NCBI GenBank assembly: GCA_017503135.1
Contig: JAFVTQ010000003.1
Coordinates: 1-32,575, forward strand
Source of the DNA: Clostridia bacterium
GTDB lineage: Bacteria; Bacillota; Clostridia; Oscillospirales; Acutalibacteraceae
Length of the DNA: 32,575 nt
Reading direction: 5' to 3'
Position 1 is the stretch's first letter. Each line of letters begins with the position of its first letter. Shown here piece by piece: positions 7,922-15,155 of the stretch. The translations under genes and the position numbers were made by a program. Under the pieces are notes generated by a model, which was not told where the DNA came from, did not search any database, and saw nothing but the letters and a program-made list of their open reading frames with translations.

Positions 7922-9079
7922 TTATAATGATGCTCTTTCGAGCAATTTGTTAACTATTTCTTCTTTTGTTGCATTGACTGTACCTTGGGCATAAAAATCT
8001 TTGCCCCCACCCCTACCGTTAAAGGTAGAATTTAAGAATAAAACAATGTCTTTTATGTTTTTATCCTCACTTGCAACAACATATATAAACCCTGCATTCT
8101 CTGTTTTTGAGAACACACAGCAATATTCATACTCTTTAATCAAAGAATTTGAACAGAAACGCAATTCGTCATAAGTACCGTTATCAATAAATGCACAAAC
8201 GCCATTGCCTATTGAAGTTTTTTCCATTTTCAAAAGTGCCAATTCAGATGACATCTTTTTGTTCTCTGCTTTTATATCGCCTAAATCCTTGTGGATTTTC
8301 TGTGTCATACTAAATGTTTCTTCTCGTTTTGTGCAGAGAAGATTCATTGTCTGTTTGTTGATGTTATGAAGCATTGAATAGTCCTGAAAGGCTAAAAGCC
8401 CTGCAACCATTTCAATTCTTGTGCCTTTTTTATATGGAATAAAACTGATTATTTTTACTATTCCCACTTCGCCCGTAAAAGCCACATGGGGTGCACAACA
8501 AGCACAAAGGTCAACTTCTTCAATCTCTACTAAACGGACATTTTCGGTTATATCAAGCTTGCTTCGGTAATCATAATTTGACAACTCGTCAGCAGATGGA
8601 TAAATCACATTGATTTTTTTGTTGGCATAAATCACTTTGTTGACTTCTAACTCGATTTTTGCAATATCCTGCTCATTTAATGGTCCGTCAACATCAAGTG
8701 TTATAAAGTGGTCATTCATATGAAATCCCACATTATTGTAGCCATAAAGATTATGGATTACACCTGAAACGATATGCTCACCTGTGTGATTCTGCATTCG
8801 GGAAAAGCGGGTGTCCCAATCAATTTTGCCTGTTACGGTGTCGCCTATATTCAAAGGTTTATCTGTTAAATGATAAATAATATTATCTTTAATCTGCACA
8901 TCAAGGACATTTGCATCTGCAAGGATTCCCTTGTCGGCATATTGCCCCCCACCTTCAGGGAAAAATGCAGTTTTATCAAGAGTTATGAGATATTTATCTT
9001 CTTTTTCTTCACAGGATAAAACCACAGCATCAAAAGTTTTTATATAGGAATCATTTTCATACAATTTAACTGTTGACAT
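7922..9079 (-). CDS. AlaX-type alanyl-tRNA editing protein (long form with DHHA1-like domain)
   Basis: A 385-residue free-standing editing protein, expected to deacylate Ser- or Gly-tRNA-Ala made by AlaRS. It has the N-terminal glycine-rich FFPEGGGQ seen in the AlaRS/AlaX beta-barrel, zinc ligands HTGEH (98-102) and C194/H198 (in CACCAPHVAFTGEVG), a coiled segment (about 255-295) and a C-terminal DHHA1-like region ending in the GRGGGKDFYAQG motif. The ATG at 9079 is chosen because GGGGTGA lies 8 nt upstream; the in-frame ATG at 9121 has no ribosome site. It is first in the operon with metG, so two translation-fidelity genes are made together. Confidence 0.88.
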   Translation of the reverse strand: MSTVKLYENDSYIKTFDAVVLSCEEKEDKYLITLDKTAFFPEGGGQYADKGILADANVLDVQIKDNIIYHLTDKPLNIGDTVTGKIDWDTRFSRMQNHTGEHIVSGVIHNLYGYNNVGFHMNDHFITLDVDGPLNEQDIAKIELEVNKVIYANKKINVIYPSADELSNYDYRSKLDITENVRLVEIEEVDLCACCAPHVAFTGEVGIVKIISFIPYKKGTRIEMVAGLLAFQDYSMLHNINKQTMNLLCTKREETFSMTQKIHKDLGDIKAENKKMSSELALLKMEKTSIGNGVCAFIDNGTYDELRFCSNSLIKEYEYCCVFSKTENAGFIYVVASEDKNIKDIVLFLNSTFNGRGGGKDFYAQGTVNATKEEIVNKLLERASL

Positions 9080-9134
9080 CACAATTTTCACCCCGAACTC
9101 TAAAAAAGGACATACTTTCACACATATTTAAGTT

Positions 9135-9163
9135 ATTATAGCACAAAAAAATCGGTATGTACA
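9135..9163 (-). promoter_or_regulatory. promoter of the alaX-metG operon, overlapping the fba terminator
   Basis: Perfect -10 TATAAT (9135-9140) with a 17-bp spacer to TGTACA (9158-9163, four of six consensus bases). The -35 lies in the loop of the upstream terminator hairpin, so termination and initiation signals share the same bases. The -10 is certain; the -35 is moderate. Confidence 0.55.
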
Positions 9164-9184
9164 TAAGTAAATACCGATTTTTTA
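9145..9184 (-). terminator. terminator downstream of fba
   Basis: The stem AAAATCGGTAT pairs with ATACCGATTTT around an 11-nt loop and is followed on the minus strand by seven Ts. It closes the fba transcript, after the separate palindrome at 9235-9262. Confidence 0.85.
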
Positions 9185-9234
9185 AAATAATGTGACTTTA
9201 TAAATTTGAATTTGTCGGGGAGATTTAAAGCAAT

Positions 9235-9262
9235 GTAGGGCGGAGTCAAGACCCCGCCCTAC
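9235..9262. repeat. GTAGGGCGG-type palindrome
   Basis: GTAGGGCGG pairs with CCGCCCTAC and the stem continues through GTC/GAC to a 2-nt loop. The single mismatch on the plus strand becomes a G-U pair in minus-strand RNA, so the fba transcript folds it without a defect. It is much more GC-rich than its surroundings. A related palindrome starting GTAGGGGCGATTC on the minus strand lies at 14124-14148, suggesting a dispersed intergenic repeat. Confidence 0.6.
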
Positions 9263-9277
9263 CGTTATAAAATCTAA

Positions 9278-10144
9278 TTAAGCCTTATTTGCTGAACCGA
9301 AAAGTTCGATTTTTTCGCGAACTGTTTCTTTGATTGCTTCTACACCTGGAGCTAAGAGCTTTCTTGGGTCAAAGCCCTTGCCCTGAAGGTCTTTGCCTTC
9401 TTCGATATACTTTCTTGTTGCTTCTTGGAATGCAAGCTGGCATTCTGTGTTAACATTGATTTTTGAAACGCCAAGAGAAATAGCTTTCTTAATCATGTCA
9501 GCAGGGATACCTGTACCACCGTGAAGAACGAGAGGCATTGTGCCTGTTTTTTCTTGAACTGCTGCAAGTGTTTCAAATGAAAGACCTGCCCAATTTTCTG
9601 GATATTTACCGTGGATATTACCGATACCAGCTGCGAGCATTGTAACGCCAAGGTCAGCAATCATTTTGCATTCGTCTGGGTCTGCACATTCACCTGCACC
9701 AACAACGCCGTCTTCTTCGCCACCGATTGAACCAACTTCTGCTTCAATAGAAAGGCCTTTTTCTTCGCAAATTGCAACTAATTCTTTTGTCTTTGCAATG
9801 TTTTCGTCGATTGGGTAGTGTGAACCGTCGAACATAATTGAGCTGAAACCTGCTTCGATACAAGCCTTTGCGCCTTCATATGAACCGTGGTCAAGGTGAA
9901 GAGCAACAGGAACTGTAATGTTAAGTGTTTCGAGCATACCTTCAACCATACCTACAACTGTGTTGTAGCCACACATATATTTACCAGCGCCCTCAGATAC
10001 ACCAAGGATAACAGGAGAATTCATCTCTTGTGCTGTGAGAAGAATTGCTTTTGTCCACTCAAGGTTATTGATATTGAACTGACCAACTGCATAGTGACCA
10101 GCTTTTGCTTTTGTAAGCATTTCTTTTGCATTTACTAATGGCAT
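9278..10144 (-). CDS. fba: class II fructose-1,6-bisphosphate aldolase
   Basis: A 288-residue zinc-dependent aldolase that interconverts fructose-1,6-bisphosphate with glyceraldehyde-3-phosphate and dihydroxyacetone phosphate in glycolysis and gluconeogenesis. The catalytic Asp85 and zinc ligand His86 are in ALHLDHGS, with further zinc ligands H178 (NIHGKYPE) and H208 (VLHGGTGIP). The phosphate-binding GG and SKINVNTE motifs are present. AAGGAG lies 11 nt before the ATG. It is a single-gene unit with a perfect consensus promoter and a strong terminator, fitting high constitutive expression. Tagatose-bisphosphate aldolase is the nearest alternative, but the stand-alone setting favours FBP aldolase. 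Confidence 0.95.
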   Translation of the reverse strand: MPLVNAKEMLTKAKAGHYAVGQFNINNLEWTKAILLTAQEMNSPVILGVSEGAGKYMCGYNTVVGMVEGMLETLNITVPVALHLDHGSYEGAKACIEAGFSSIMFDGSHYPIDENIAKTKELVAICEEKGLSIEAEVGSIGGEEDGVVGAGECADPDECKMIADLGVTMLAAGIGNIHGKYPENWAGLSFETLAAVQEKTGTMPLVLHGGTGIPADMIKKAISLGVSKINVNTECQLAFQEATRKYIEEGKDLQGKGFDPRKLLAPGVEAIKETVREKIELFGSANKA

Positions 10145-10178
10145 AATTTAATACACTCCTTAAAAAAATTCCACCGAT

Positions 10179-10207
10179 ATTATATATCACGCACAGATAA
10201 ATGTCAA
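10179..10207 (-). promoter_or_regulatory. perfect sigma-A consensus promoter of fba
   Basis: Minus strand TTGACA (10202-10207), 17-bp spacer, TATAAT (10179-10184), 35 bp before the start codon. Both hexamers match consensus exactly, consistent with strong expression of a glycolytic gene. Confidence 0.92.
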
Positions 10208-10257
10208 CAAATTAACAAAATTAAAAGCTGTGAATAATATGGATATGAGGTGATAAT

Positions 10258-11301
10258 ATGAAAAAGTATTTTTCTAGCGCCATTTGTAATAAAGGGTATA
10301 TCAGTACATACCACACAATTTATAAGAACGACCCGTCTGCAAAGGTTTTTATCGCCAACACCTGCGACGATTTTGAGAGAGCAACTTTCTTTAATCAACT
10401 AGTTAAAAACTTTCGTGGATTCAACCTGACAGTATTTAATCCGTTTTTTGATGAATCTCTTGACGGAATTTATATAGAAAATCTTAATACATACATAATT
10501 TCTGATAGCGGTTACAGTAAAATTTCGCCTATTCTTCTCGGCGCTTGGGAAAAGCAAATTAATATATCGGCTCATAAGGATTATCCTTTAGATTTAAGGC
10601 GAGAAATTCTCACACTCAAAATTAAAGAAAATAATTTTTATAAAAAAGGGTGCGAGTACTTAAAAACTGCTTCAAAAACTCGAGAAAGAATTCACGAAAC
10701 CATATCACCCTATCTCAATGACAGAAAAGTTATAAATTTTATAAGCCGTTTTTGTTTGCGGAATTTCAGGAATTCAAAGGAAAACTGCAACGGCAAAATG
10801 CGACTTCTCACTTCGCCCACCCCCCTTGGTATTCACACACATTTTGACACTTTATTCGACAATATAGAAAAAGTTATTGAAATTGAAGATTCTTGGGGAT
10901 TTGCAGGGTCAGTAATCTTGGGTGTGCTAAAAGATTATGCCATCAGAGAGAAAATCCCATTTATTGTTTGCCCATCATATTTGGGGGGCGATATTCCAAG
11001 CACTATTATTTTCCCCACGGCAAGTATTTGCGTGATAATTACAGACGAAAACCGTATTTTACCATTTGAACCATATGAGAAAATCTATTCAACACGATTT
11101 TTAAATAGTGAATACATTGAATGTGACGAAAAAGTGCAAAGTCTATTATCTGCAGAAAATACATTTTTGGATAAGTGCGTATTCTCACTCTTCAACGGAC
11201 GGGACGCACGCTTTAAAATCGCAGATTTGACAAAGGGATATTGTGACTCCGAAAAAGCGAAAGAAAATGCAGATAAATTAACAGAAAGATTAATGACATA
11301 A
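10258..11301 (+). CDS. duplicated P-loop-type protein with both P-loops degenerate (PRK06851-like)
   Basis: A 347-residue protein made of two similar halves. Residues 3-84 and 182-264 align by eye: KYFSSAICNKGYISTYHTIY with RLLTSPTPLGIHTHFDTLF, then VFIANTCD with VIEIEDSWG, then LDGIYIENLNTYIIS with PSTIIFPTASICVII. From memory this is the layout of the PRK06851-type ATPase-like family found in spore formers, where each half has GGPGTGKST after the second strand. Here neither half has a Walker A: residues 33-43 read ANTCDDFERAT and 210-219 EDSWGFAGSV. It may have become a binding or scaffold protein. GAGGTGA lies 4 nt before the ATG. It is divergent from fba. A weak promoter may lie at 10212-10240 (TTAACA, 17 bp, TAATAT). 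Family assignment needs a profile search. Confidence 0.6.
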   Translation: MKKYFSSAICNKGYISTYHTIYKNDPSAKVFIANTCDDFERATFFNQLVKNFRGFNLTVFNPFFDESLDGIYIENLNTYIISDSGYSKISPILLGAWEKQINISAHKDYPLDLRREILTLKIKENNFYKKGCEYLKTASKTRERIHETISPYLNDRKVINFISRFCLRNFRNSKENCNGKMRLLTSPTPLGIHTHFDTLFDNIEKVIEIEDSWGFAGSVILGVLKDYAIREKIPFIVCPSYLGGDIPSTIIFPTASICVIITDENRILPFEPYEKIYSTRFLNSEYIECDEKVQSLLSAENTFLDKCVFSLFNGRDARFKIADLTKGYCDSEKAKENADKLTERLMT

Positions 11302-11307
11302 AAGAGC

Positions 11308-11327
11308 GGGACGCAAGCTTGCGTCCC
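11308..11327. terminator. perfect 20-bp palindrome between convergent genes
   Basis: GGGACGCAAGCTTGCGTCCC is a perfect palindrome, 6 bp after the stop codon of the plus-strand gene and 19 bp before the stop of the minus-strand gene. The flanks are only weakly T-rich (CTCTTTTA on the minus side). A modest bidirectional terminator is the likely role. Confidence 0.5.
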
Positions 11328-11346
11328 ATTAAAATTAAATATGTAA

Positions 11347-12066
11347 TTATTCTTGCCAGTCAAATGGTTTGTAGTATGCACCTCTCGTAAAATTATTCTC
11401 AATTTTATCCTCAGATTCTGGATTTGCCTCATTCATTGCTTTTGTTATTTTCTTTTCAACTTCAACCATCCATTTTTGATAATCCACATTATTTTCTAGG
11501 TCATGTACTGTGTTTGAAAAAGGCATAATAGCTATGGCGCAAAGTGATTTGTTATCTGGCAAATTGTTAACATATTCATTAACCACTCTTTGTGCTTCTT
11601 CTTTTTGACCATCTAAATAAAGCGAAACCATATAGTTTATACGAGCATCTATGAGCGCCTGTTCTTGTGAAAAATATGCAACATCAAAACTTGGATTTGA
11701 ATTTTGGTTGCTCTTGTATGCTTCTGGGTTAGCAGAATGATATTCGTACATCTTTTTTGAATATTCAATGCATTTTTTATAATAATCTTCAGGTGCCTTA
11801 ACCATATTAACAGTGCTGTTTTCTTCATACGGGTCGTAATAGCGGAAGCAGTCATAACTATCATACAAAGCGCGAAGATTAGAATAGCATGGACTTATTT
11901 TATAAGCGAATTCAGAAACTGGCATACTTTTTTCTATGCGTTCAGCATTAAATGTATTTAATCCCGTACAAAATATAAAAGTGGTTGTGAACATTAATGT
12001 TAATACAAGAAGGATGACAGAAACTATTAAGACGATTGATGGTACAATATATTTTTTCTTATTCAT
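11347..12066 (-). CDS. membrane-anchored extracytoplasmic protein of the GntR/ABC operon
   Basis: A 239-residue protein with lysines at 3-5, one strong hydrophobic segment (about residues 7-33) and a soluble remainder predicted to lie outside the cell. The exterior part is rich in Tyr, Asn and Glu and probably helical (SQEQALIDARINYMVSLYLDG, EEAQRVVNEYV), reminiscent of a TPR-like or helical-hairpin region. The segment contains no convincing lipobox. Its ATG overlaps the permease stop (TAATG), so it is translationally coupled as the last gene of the four-gene operon. I do not recognise the family. Its context suggests an accessory to the ABC transporter, perhaps a sensor or substrate-binding partner; this is inference. 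Confidence 0.7.
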   Translation of the reverse strand: MNKKKYIVPSIVLIVSVILLVLTLMFTTTFIFCTGLNTFNAERIEKSMPVSEFAYKISPCYSNLRALYDSYDCFRYYDPYEENSTVNMVKAPEDYYKKCIEYSKKMYEYHSANPEAYKSNQNSNPSFDVAYFSQEQALIDARINYMVSLYLDGQKEEAQRVVNEYVNNLPDNKSLCAIAIMPFSNTVHDLENNVDYQKWMVEVEKKITKAMNEANPESEDKIENNFTRGAYYKPFDWQE

Positions 12067-12803
12067 TAGTGATTCTCCTTTCCGTTAACGCTCATATTCA
12101 AAGATAAAATGTGTGCAAGTGAAAGCAAAATACAAATAGTCAGAATGTGCGAAACCACAAAATTCAGTGGGATAAGCTCATTAAATGCAGAACCGAAATA
12201 AATCAGGCTTGGAACATAAGCAAAATTTGGTAGCAAACCATTTATTTGACTTAATGAATAGTCTGCAAACAAAGCAACCACAATGAGAATTATTGCTAAA
12301 ATAATATAAATTGGTTTTATCTTATGAATTATAATTGATATCAAATATCCAAAACTCAAGAAACACATCAATGCAATTGCTTCATAAACAACATCAGCAA
12401 TAAAAAGTCTGTCACCAACAGCAACTCTTGTGCTTAAAAAGTGTGAATAATCAACTTTTATTACTGTACAGAATAAAAATGTAAATATTCTTTCTGCAAA
12501 CGCAAATCCAATAGTTATAGGTAAATATCCAATAAAACTTTTGTGACTTTGCTCACGTGTGATACCATTCTGCATGAAAAATTTCTGTTCATCTTTAAAC
12601 GATAAAGCACCCAAAATAAAAGAAAACATTGCAGTCAAGTAATAGAATATATCAACACCATCTTTAAATGTTCCAAGACTATATGGATAAAGTTTTTTCG
12701 CAATAAACGTTGCAATTATGAGCCACACAAAAGCAAGATAAAATATGGCAATAAGTTTTGAATTCTTTTTATATCTGTATTTTAATGCACTTTTTAATTT
12801 CAT
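12066..12803 (-). CDS. ABC transporter membrane subunit of the GntR operon
   Basis: A 245-residue hydrophobic protein with about six membrane helices (roughly 18-36, 52-64, 88-112, 134-160, 166-185 and 213-232). Its basic N-terminus (KLKSALKYRYKKNSK) and size match YtrC/YtrD-like or ABC-2-type permeases. It overlaps the ATPase gene by 4 bp (ATGA) and the following anchored protein by 1 bp, so the products are very likely a complex. Substrate is unknown; YtrA-type operons in Bacillus respond to cell-wall-active antibiotics, so envelope stress is a reasonable guess. Confidence 0.75.
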   Translation of the reverse strand: MKLKSALKYRYKKNSKLIAIFYLAFVWLIIATFIAKKLYPYSLGTFKDGVDIFYYLTAMFSFILGALSFKDEQKFFMQNGITREQSHKSFIGYLPITIGFAFAERIFTFLFCTVIKVDYSHFLSTRVAVGDRLFIADVVYEAIALMCFLSFGYLISIIIHKIKPIYIILAIILIVVALFADYSLSQINGLLPNFAYVPSLIYFGSAFNELIPLNFVVSHILTICILLSLAHILSLNMSVNGKENH

Positions 12804-13657
12804 TCTAAGCCCTCCCCACCTGTTAATTTTATAAATATTTTTTGTAAGTTAAGTCCTGAAATTTCGATATTCTCATTTATGGTTTCAGGTCTTTTGTCAA
12901 GCAGATAAGCAGTGGCAAATCCACCCATCTTTTCTACAGCTAAACAATTTTTGTCTTTTATAAAATTTTCAATATCTGAAATACTACCCATTGCGGAATA
13001 GCCTTTGTTAAGTAATTTTTCTGTGCTTTCTGCCATAACCACTTTGCACTCATGAAGAATAACAACATTTTCAATTATTGTTGCTATTTCTTCAATCAAA
13101 TGAGTTGAAATAATAATGGTTCTTGGATTTTTTGCATATTCTTCAATAATTGTTTTGTAAAGAAGCTCTCTGTGGTTAGCATCTAACCCTAAAACAGGTT
13201 CGTCAAGAAATGTGTATTTAGCATTAGATGAAATCGCCACAATAAACTTTATTATTGTTCTTTGACCAGTTGAAAAAGCACTGAACTTTTTACCTGTATC
13301 AAGTGAAAACTTTTTAGCTAATTCAAAAGCAAAATCAACGTCTGTTTCAGTATAAAAATCTTTTGTCCATTTAATTATTTCTGCAACCTTCATTGTTTCA
13401 GGGTAAAGATTTGTTTCACTCATTAAAAATACTTTTCTTTGTGCTTTTGTATTTTCTTCCGCTATTTCACCATCAACAAGCACTTCACCACTAGTTTTGA
13501 AAATTCGGTTTGATATTATGTTAAGCAAGGTTGATTTACCAACCCCGTTTCTGCCCAACAAACCATAGATTTTTTCTTCTTCGAATTCCAAAGAAATTGA
13601 TTTTAACACCGTATTTTCACCATATTTCTTTGTTAAATCTGTAATTTTAATGCTCAT
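12800..13657 (-). CDS. ABC transporter ATP-binding subunit of the GntR operon
   Basis: A 285-residue ATPase. Walker A is GRNGVGKST (about 35-43) and Walker B is YTFLDEPVLGLD, followed by an intact H-loop (IIISTHLIEE). The signature reads FSTGQ rather than LSGGQ, a variant also common in YtrB-like ATPases. The last 75 residues are an extension of the YtrB/DUF4162 kind. It overlaps the GntR gene and the permease gene by 4 bp each, so the subunits are translated in step. It powers the adjacent membrane subunit. Confidence 0.88.
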   Translation of the reverse strand: MSIKITDLTKKYGENTVLKSISLEFEEEKIYGLLGRNGVGKSTLLNIISNRIFKTSGEVLVDGEIAEENTKAQRKVFLMSETNLYPETMKVAEIIKWTKDFYTETDVDFAFELAKKFSLDTGKKFSAFSTGQRTIIKFIVAISSNAKYTFLDEPVLGLDANHRELLYKTIIEEYAKNPRTIIISTHLIEEIATIIENVVILHECKVVMAESTEKLLNKGYSAMGSISDIENFIKDKNCLAVEKMGGFATAYLLDKRPETINENIEISGLNLQKIFIKLTGGEGLE

Positions 13658-14022
13658 TTTTTATCTCCCCTTTTTTCAATAAGACTTATAATTTCATCTT
13701 CGGTAAGGCCAAGTTTTTTTGCTTCATCTAAAAGCGGAAGAACATAATTGTCATAAAAATTTTCTTGTCTTTTTTGTTTAATTCTTTCGATTGCACCGGA
13801 ACTTACAAACATTCCGAGCCCTCTTTTTTTATAAATAATATTTTCCGCTACAAGAATGTTCATTCCTTTTAACACAGTTGCAGGATTCATCTGCAACGAT
13901 ACTGAAAGTTCAGTTGTTGAAGGAATTTGAGTTTCTTCTTCATAAGCACCTGTAAAAATCGCGTCTTCAAGTTGTTCTGCAATCTGAAGATACAACGGCT
14001 TATCATCTGTAAATGAAAACAT
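13654..14022 (-). CDS. GntR-family regulator, YtrA subfamily
   Basis: A 122-residue repressor-type protein. Residues 8-75 form the winged helix (PLYLQIAEQLEDAIFTGAY, then IPSTTELSVSLQMNPATVLKG and the wing KKRGLGMFVS). Only about 45 residues follow, the short two-helix dimerisation tail that defines the YtrA subfamily; there is no large effector domain. It is the first gene of the operon, preceded by GGGGTGA, and a 7-bp inverted repeat lies over its own promoter, so autorepression with the ABC genes is expected. Inducers for such regulators are usually cell-envelope antibiotics or unknown. Confidence 0.92.
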   Translation of the reverse strand: MFSFTDDKPLYLQIAEQLEDAIFTGAYEEETQIPSTTELSVSLQMNPATVLKGMNILVAENIIYKKRGLGMFVSSGAIERIKQKRQENFYDNYVLPLLDEAKKLGLTEDEIISLIEKRGDKK

Positions 14023-14055
14023 ATCGTCTCACCCCTATTTATGTTTTTTCATTAG

Positions 14056-14077
14056 GTTAGTTGCTTCTATAACTAAC
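14056..14077. promoter_or_regulatory. operator of the GntR/ABC operon
   Basis: GTTAGTT and AACTAAC form a perfect 7-bp inverted repeat with an 8-bp spacer, covering the last bases of the -10 element and the expected transcription start. Placement and symmetry fit the site of the GntR protein encoded 34 bp downstream. Confidence 0.7.
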
Positions 14078-14104
14078 TATATAACATAGTTTGCCTTTTG
14101 TCAA
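14076..14104 (-). promoter_or_regulatory. sigma-A promoter of the GntR/ABC operon
   Basis: Minus strand TTGACA (14099-14104), 17-bp spacer, TATAGT (14076-14081). The operator at 14056-14077 overlaps its downstream edge, so bound repressor would block RNA polymerase. Confidence 0.88.
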
Positions 14105-14123
14105 TATTTTTTCGTATAAAAAA

Positions 14124-14148
14124 CGGGCGATTCGTGAATCGCCCCTAC
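14124..14148. repeat. GTAGGGGCGATTC-type palindrome
   Basis: GGGCGATTC and GAATCGCCC form a perfect 9-bp stem with a GT loop (14125-14144), flanked by CTAC. Read on the minus strand it starts GTAGGGGCG, like the element at 9235-9262. It lies upstream of the GntR promoter and downstream of the rpsR terminator, a GC-rich island in AT-rich DNA. The gap 14150-14205 shows nothing else. Confidence 0.55.
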
Positions 14149-14205
14149 TTTAATTGTGTCGCAGACCCGACACTATTCTCTTTTCATTCTTCACTATTCC
14201 CTAAA

Positions 14206-14233
14206 ACAAAAAGCCACTCTTTCGAGTGGCTTT
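14206..14233 (-). terminator. terminator of the rpsF-ssb-rpsR operon
   Basis: AAAGCCACTC and GAGTGGCTTT form a 10-bp stem with a 4-nt loop, followed on the minus strand by TTTTTGTTTT, 10 bp after the rpsR stop codon. Confidence 0.92.
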
Positions 14234-14242
14234 GACTTTTGA

Positions 14243-14485
14243 TTAGTCGTTTGTGTAAGGCATAAGAGCGATTTGTCTTGCTCTCTTGATAGCTGTTGTA
14301 AGCTCTCTCTGGTGGTATGCACATGTACCTGTTACACGACGAGGGAGAATCTTTGCTCTTTCTGATGTGTAACGACGGAGCTTTGCTGTATCTTTATAAT
14401 CGATTGTATCGATTTTTTCTACACAAAATGCACAAACTTTTTTGCGACCTTTTCTGTTTGGTCTTGCATTCTTATCGTATGCCAT
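14243..14485 (-). CDS. rpsR: ribosomal protein bS18
   Basis: An 80-residue 30S protein that pairs with S6 on the platform of the small subunit. It matches S18 throughout, including [31 protein letters not shown] and [20 protein letters not shown]. The CAFC ... CAYH residues indicate the zinc-binding (C+) form. GGAGG lies 8 nt before the ATG. Third gene of the operon. Unusually, it is separated from ssb by 190 bp, almost all of it a long palindrome (14512-14673). Confidence 0.97.
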   Translation of the reverse strand: MAYDKNARPNRKGRKKVCAFCVEKIDTIDYKDTAKLRRYTSERAKILPRRVTGTCAYHQRELTTAIKRARQIALMPYTND

Positions 14486-14511
14486 TTTAGTTTCCTCCTA
14501 TTAAGGTTTTG

Positions 14512-14673
14512 GTAACCGCTGGTTGAATCGTATTGTGATTATCAGCGAGATAGATTTTTGTTAGAGCCGTCAAAAAACGCAGGCAATACTTTGTGTATTA
14601 ACGAGTATTTTTGACGAGTTATAACGGAAATGTAACCGCTGAGAATTGCGATTGCGATTCAATTAGTGGTTAC
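14512..14673. repeat. 162-bp imperfect palindrome filling the ssb-rpsR spacer
   Basis: The two arms (about 78 and 79 nt) are collinear with one 1-nt offset and a 5-nt centre. The outer ends are GTAACCGCTGGTTGAATCG (14512-14530) and, read on the other strand from 14673, GTAACCACTAATTGAATCG, matching at 16 of 19. Inner perfect helices are TCAGCG/CGCTGA (14542-14547 with 14637-14642), CGTCAAAAA/TTTTTGACG (14568-14576 with 14608-14616) and apical AATAC/GTATT (14585-14589 with 14595-14599). In the mRNA it makes a long hairpin ending 13 nt before the rpsR ribosome site. It could be a MITE-like foldback element or a regulatory/processing structure. No target-site duplication is evident. Confidence 0.8.
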
Positions 14674-14675
14674 AA

Positions 14676-15140
14676 TTAGAATGGGAGTCCTTCGTCATCG
14701 TCTGAACCGAATGGAAATCCCTGGTTGTCATCGGGTAAAACTGAAAAGCTGCCTGCATCTGCACTCTGATAAGAAACAGCTGGTGTTTCTTGTCTTGCTG
14801 CGCCATAAGTGTTGCCACTTTCTGCTTTGCTGCCGCAGAATGAAACATTGTCTGCTACAATTTCAACCGCTGTGCGCTTGTTTCCGTTTTTATCTTCATA
14901 GTTTCTTGTCTGTATTGAACCTTGAACTGCAATCATTTGTCCCTTCTTGAAATAAGTTGAAACAAAATCTGCTGTGCCACGCCAAGCAACAACATTAATG
15001 AAGTCTGCTTGTCTTTCTTCACCGCTCTTGTAGTTGCGTTCAACGGCAACAGTAAAAGATGTCACGGAAAGTCCGCTAGTTGTCTTGCGAAGTTCGGGGT
15101 CAGCAGTAAGTCTGCCCATAATAATAGCTGTGTTTAACAT
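14676..15140 (-). CDS. ssb: single-stranded DNA-binding protein
   Basis: A 154-residue SSB. Residues 1-105 are the OB-fold (MLNTAIIMGRLTADPELR, FINVVAWRGTADFVSTYFKKG, VQGSIQTRNYEDKNG). A flexible, low-complexity linker (about 106-145) leads to the acidic tip DDDEGLPF, the conserved peptide by which SSB recruits replication and repair enzymes. It acts as a tetramer covering single-stranded DNA. GGAGG precedes the ATG at 8 nt. Position between rpsF and rpsR is the classic Firmicute arrangement. Confidence 0.97.
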   Translation of the reverse strand: MLNTAIIMGRLTADPELRKTTSGLSVTSFTVAVERNYKSGEERQADFINVVAWRGTADFVSTYFKKGQMIAVQGSIQTRNYEDKNGNKRTAVEIVADNVSFCGSKAESGNTYGAARQETPAVSYQSADAGSFSVLPDDNQGFPFGSDDDEGLPF

Positions 15141-15155
15141 TTTCTTTTCCTCCGA

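Noticed and set aside
9080-9121. Longer start for the AlaX-type gene at 9121
   Set aside because: No ribosome site there; GGGGTGA sits correctly before 9079.
10212-10260. Forespore promoter for the P-loop-like gene (TGAATA at 10231)
   Set aside because: A matching -10 at proper spacing would overlap the start codon.
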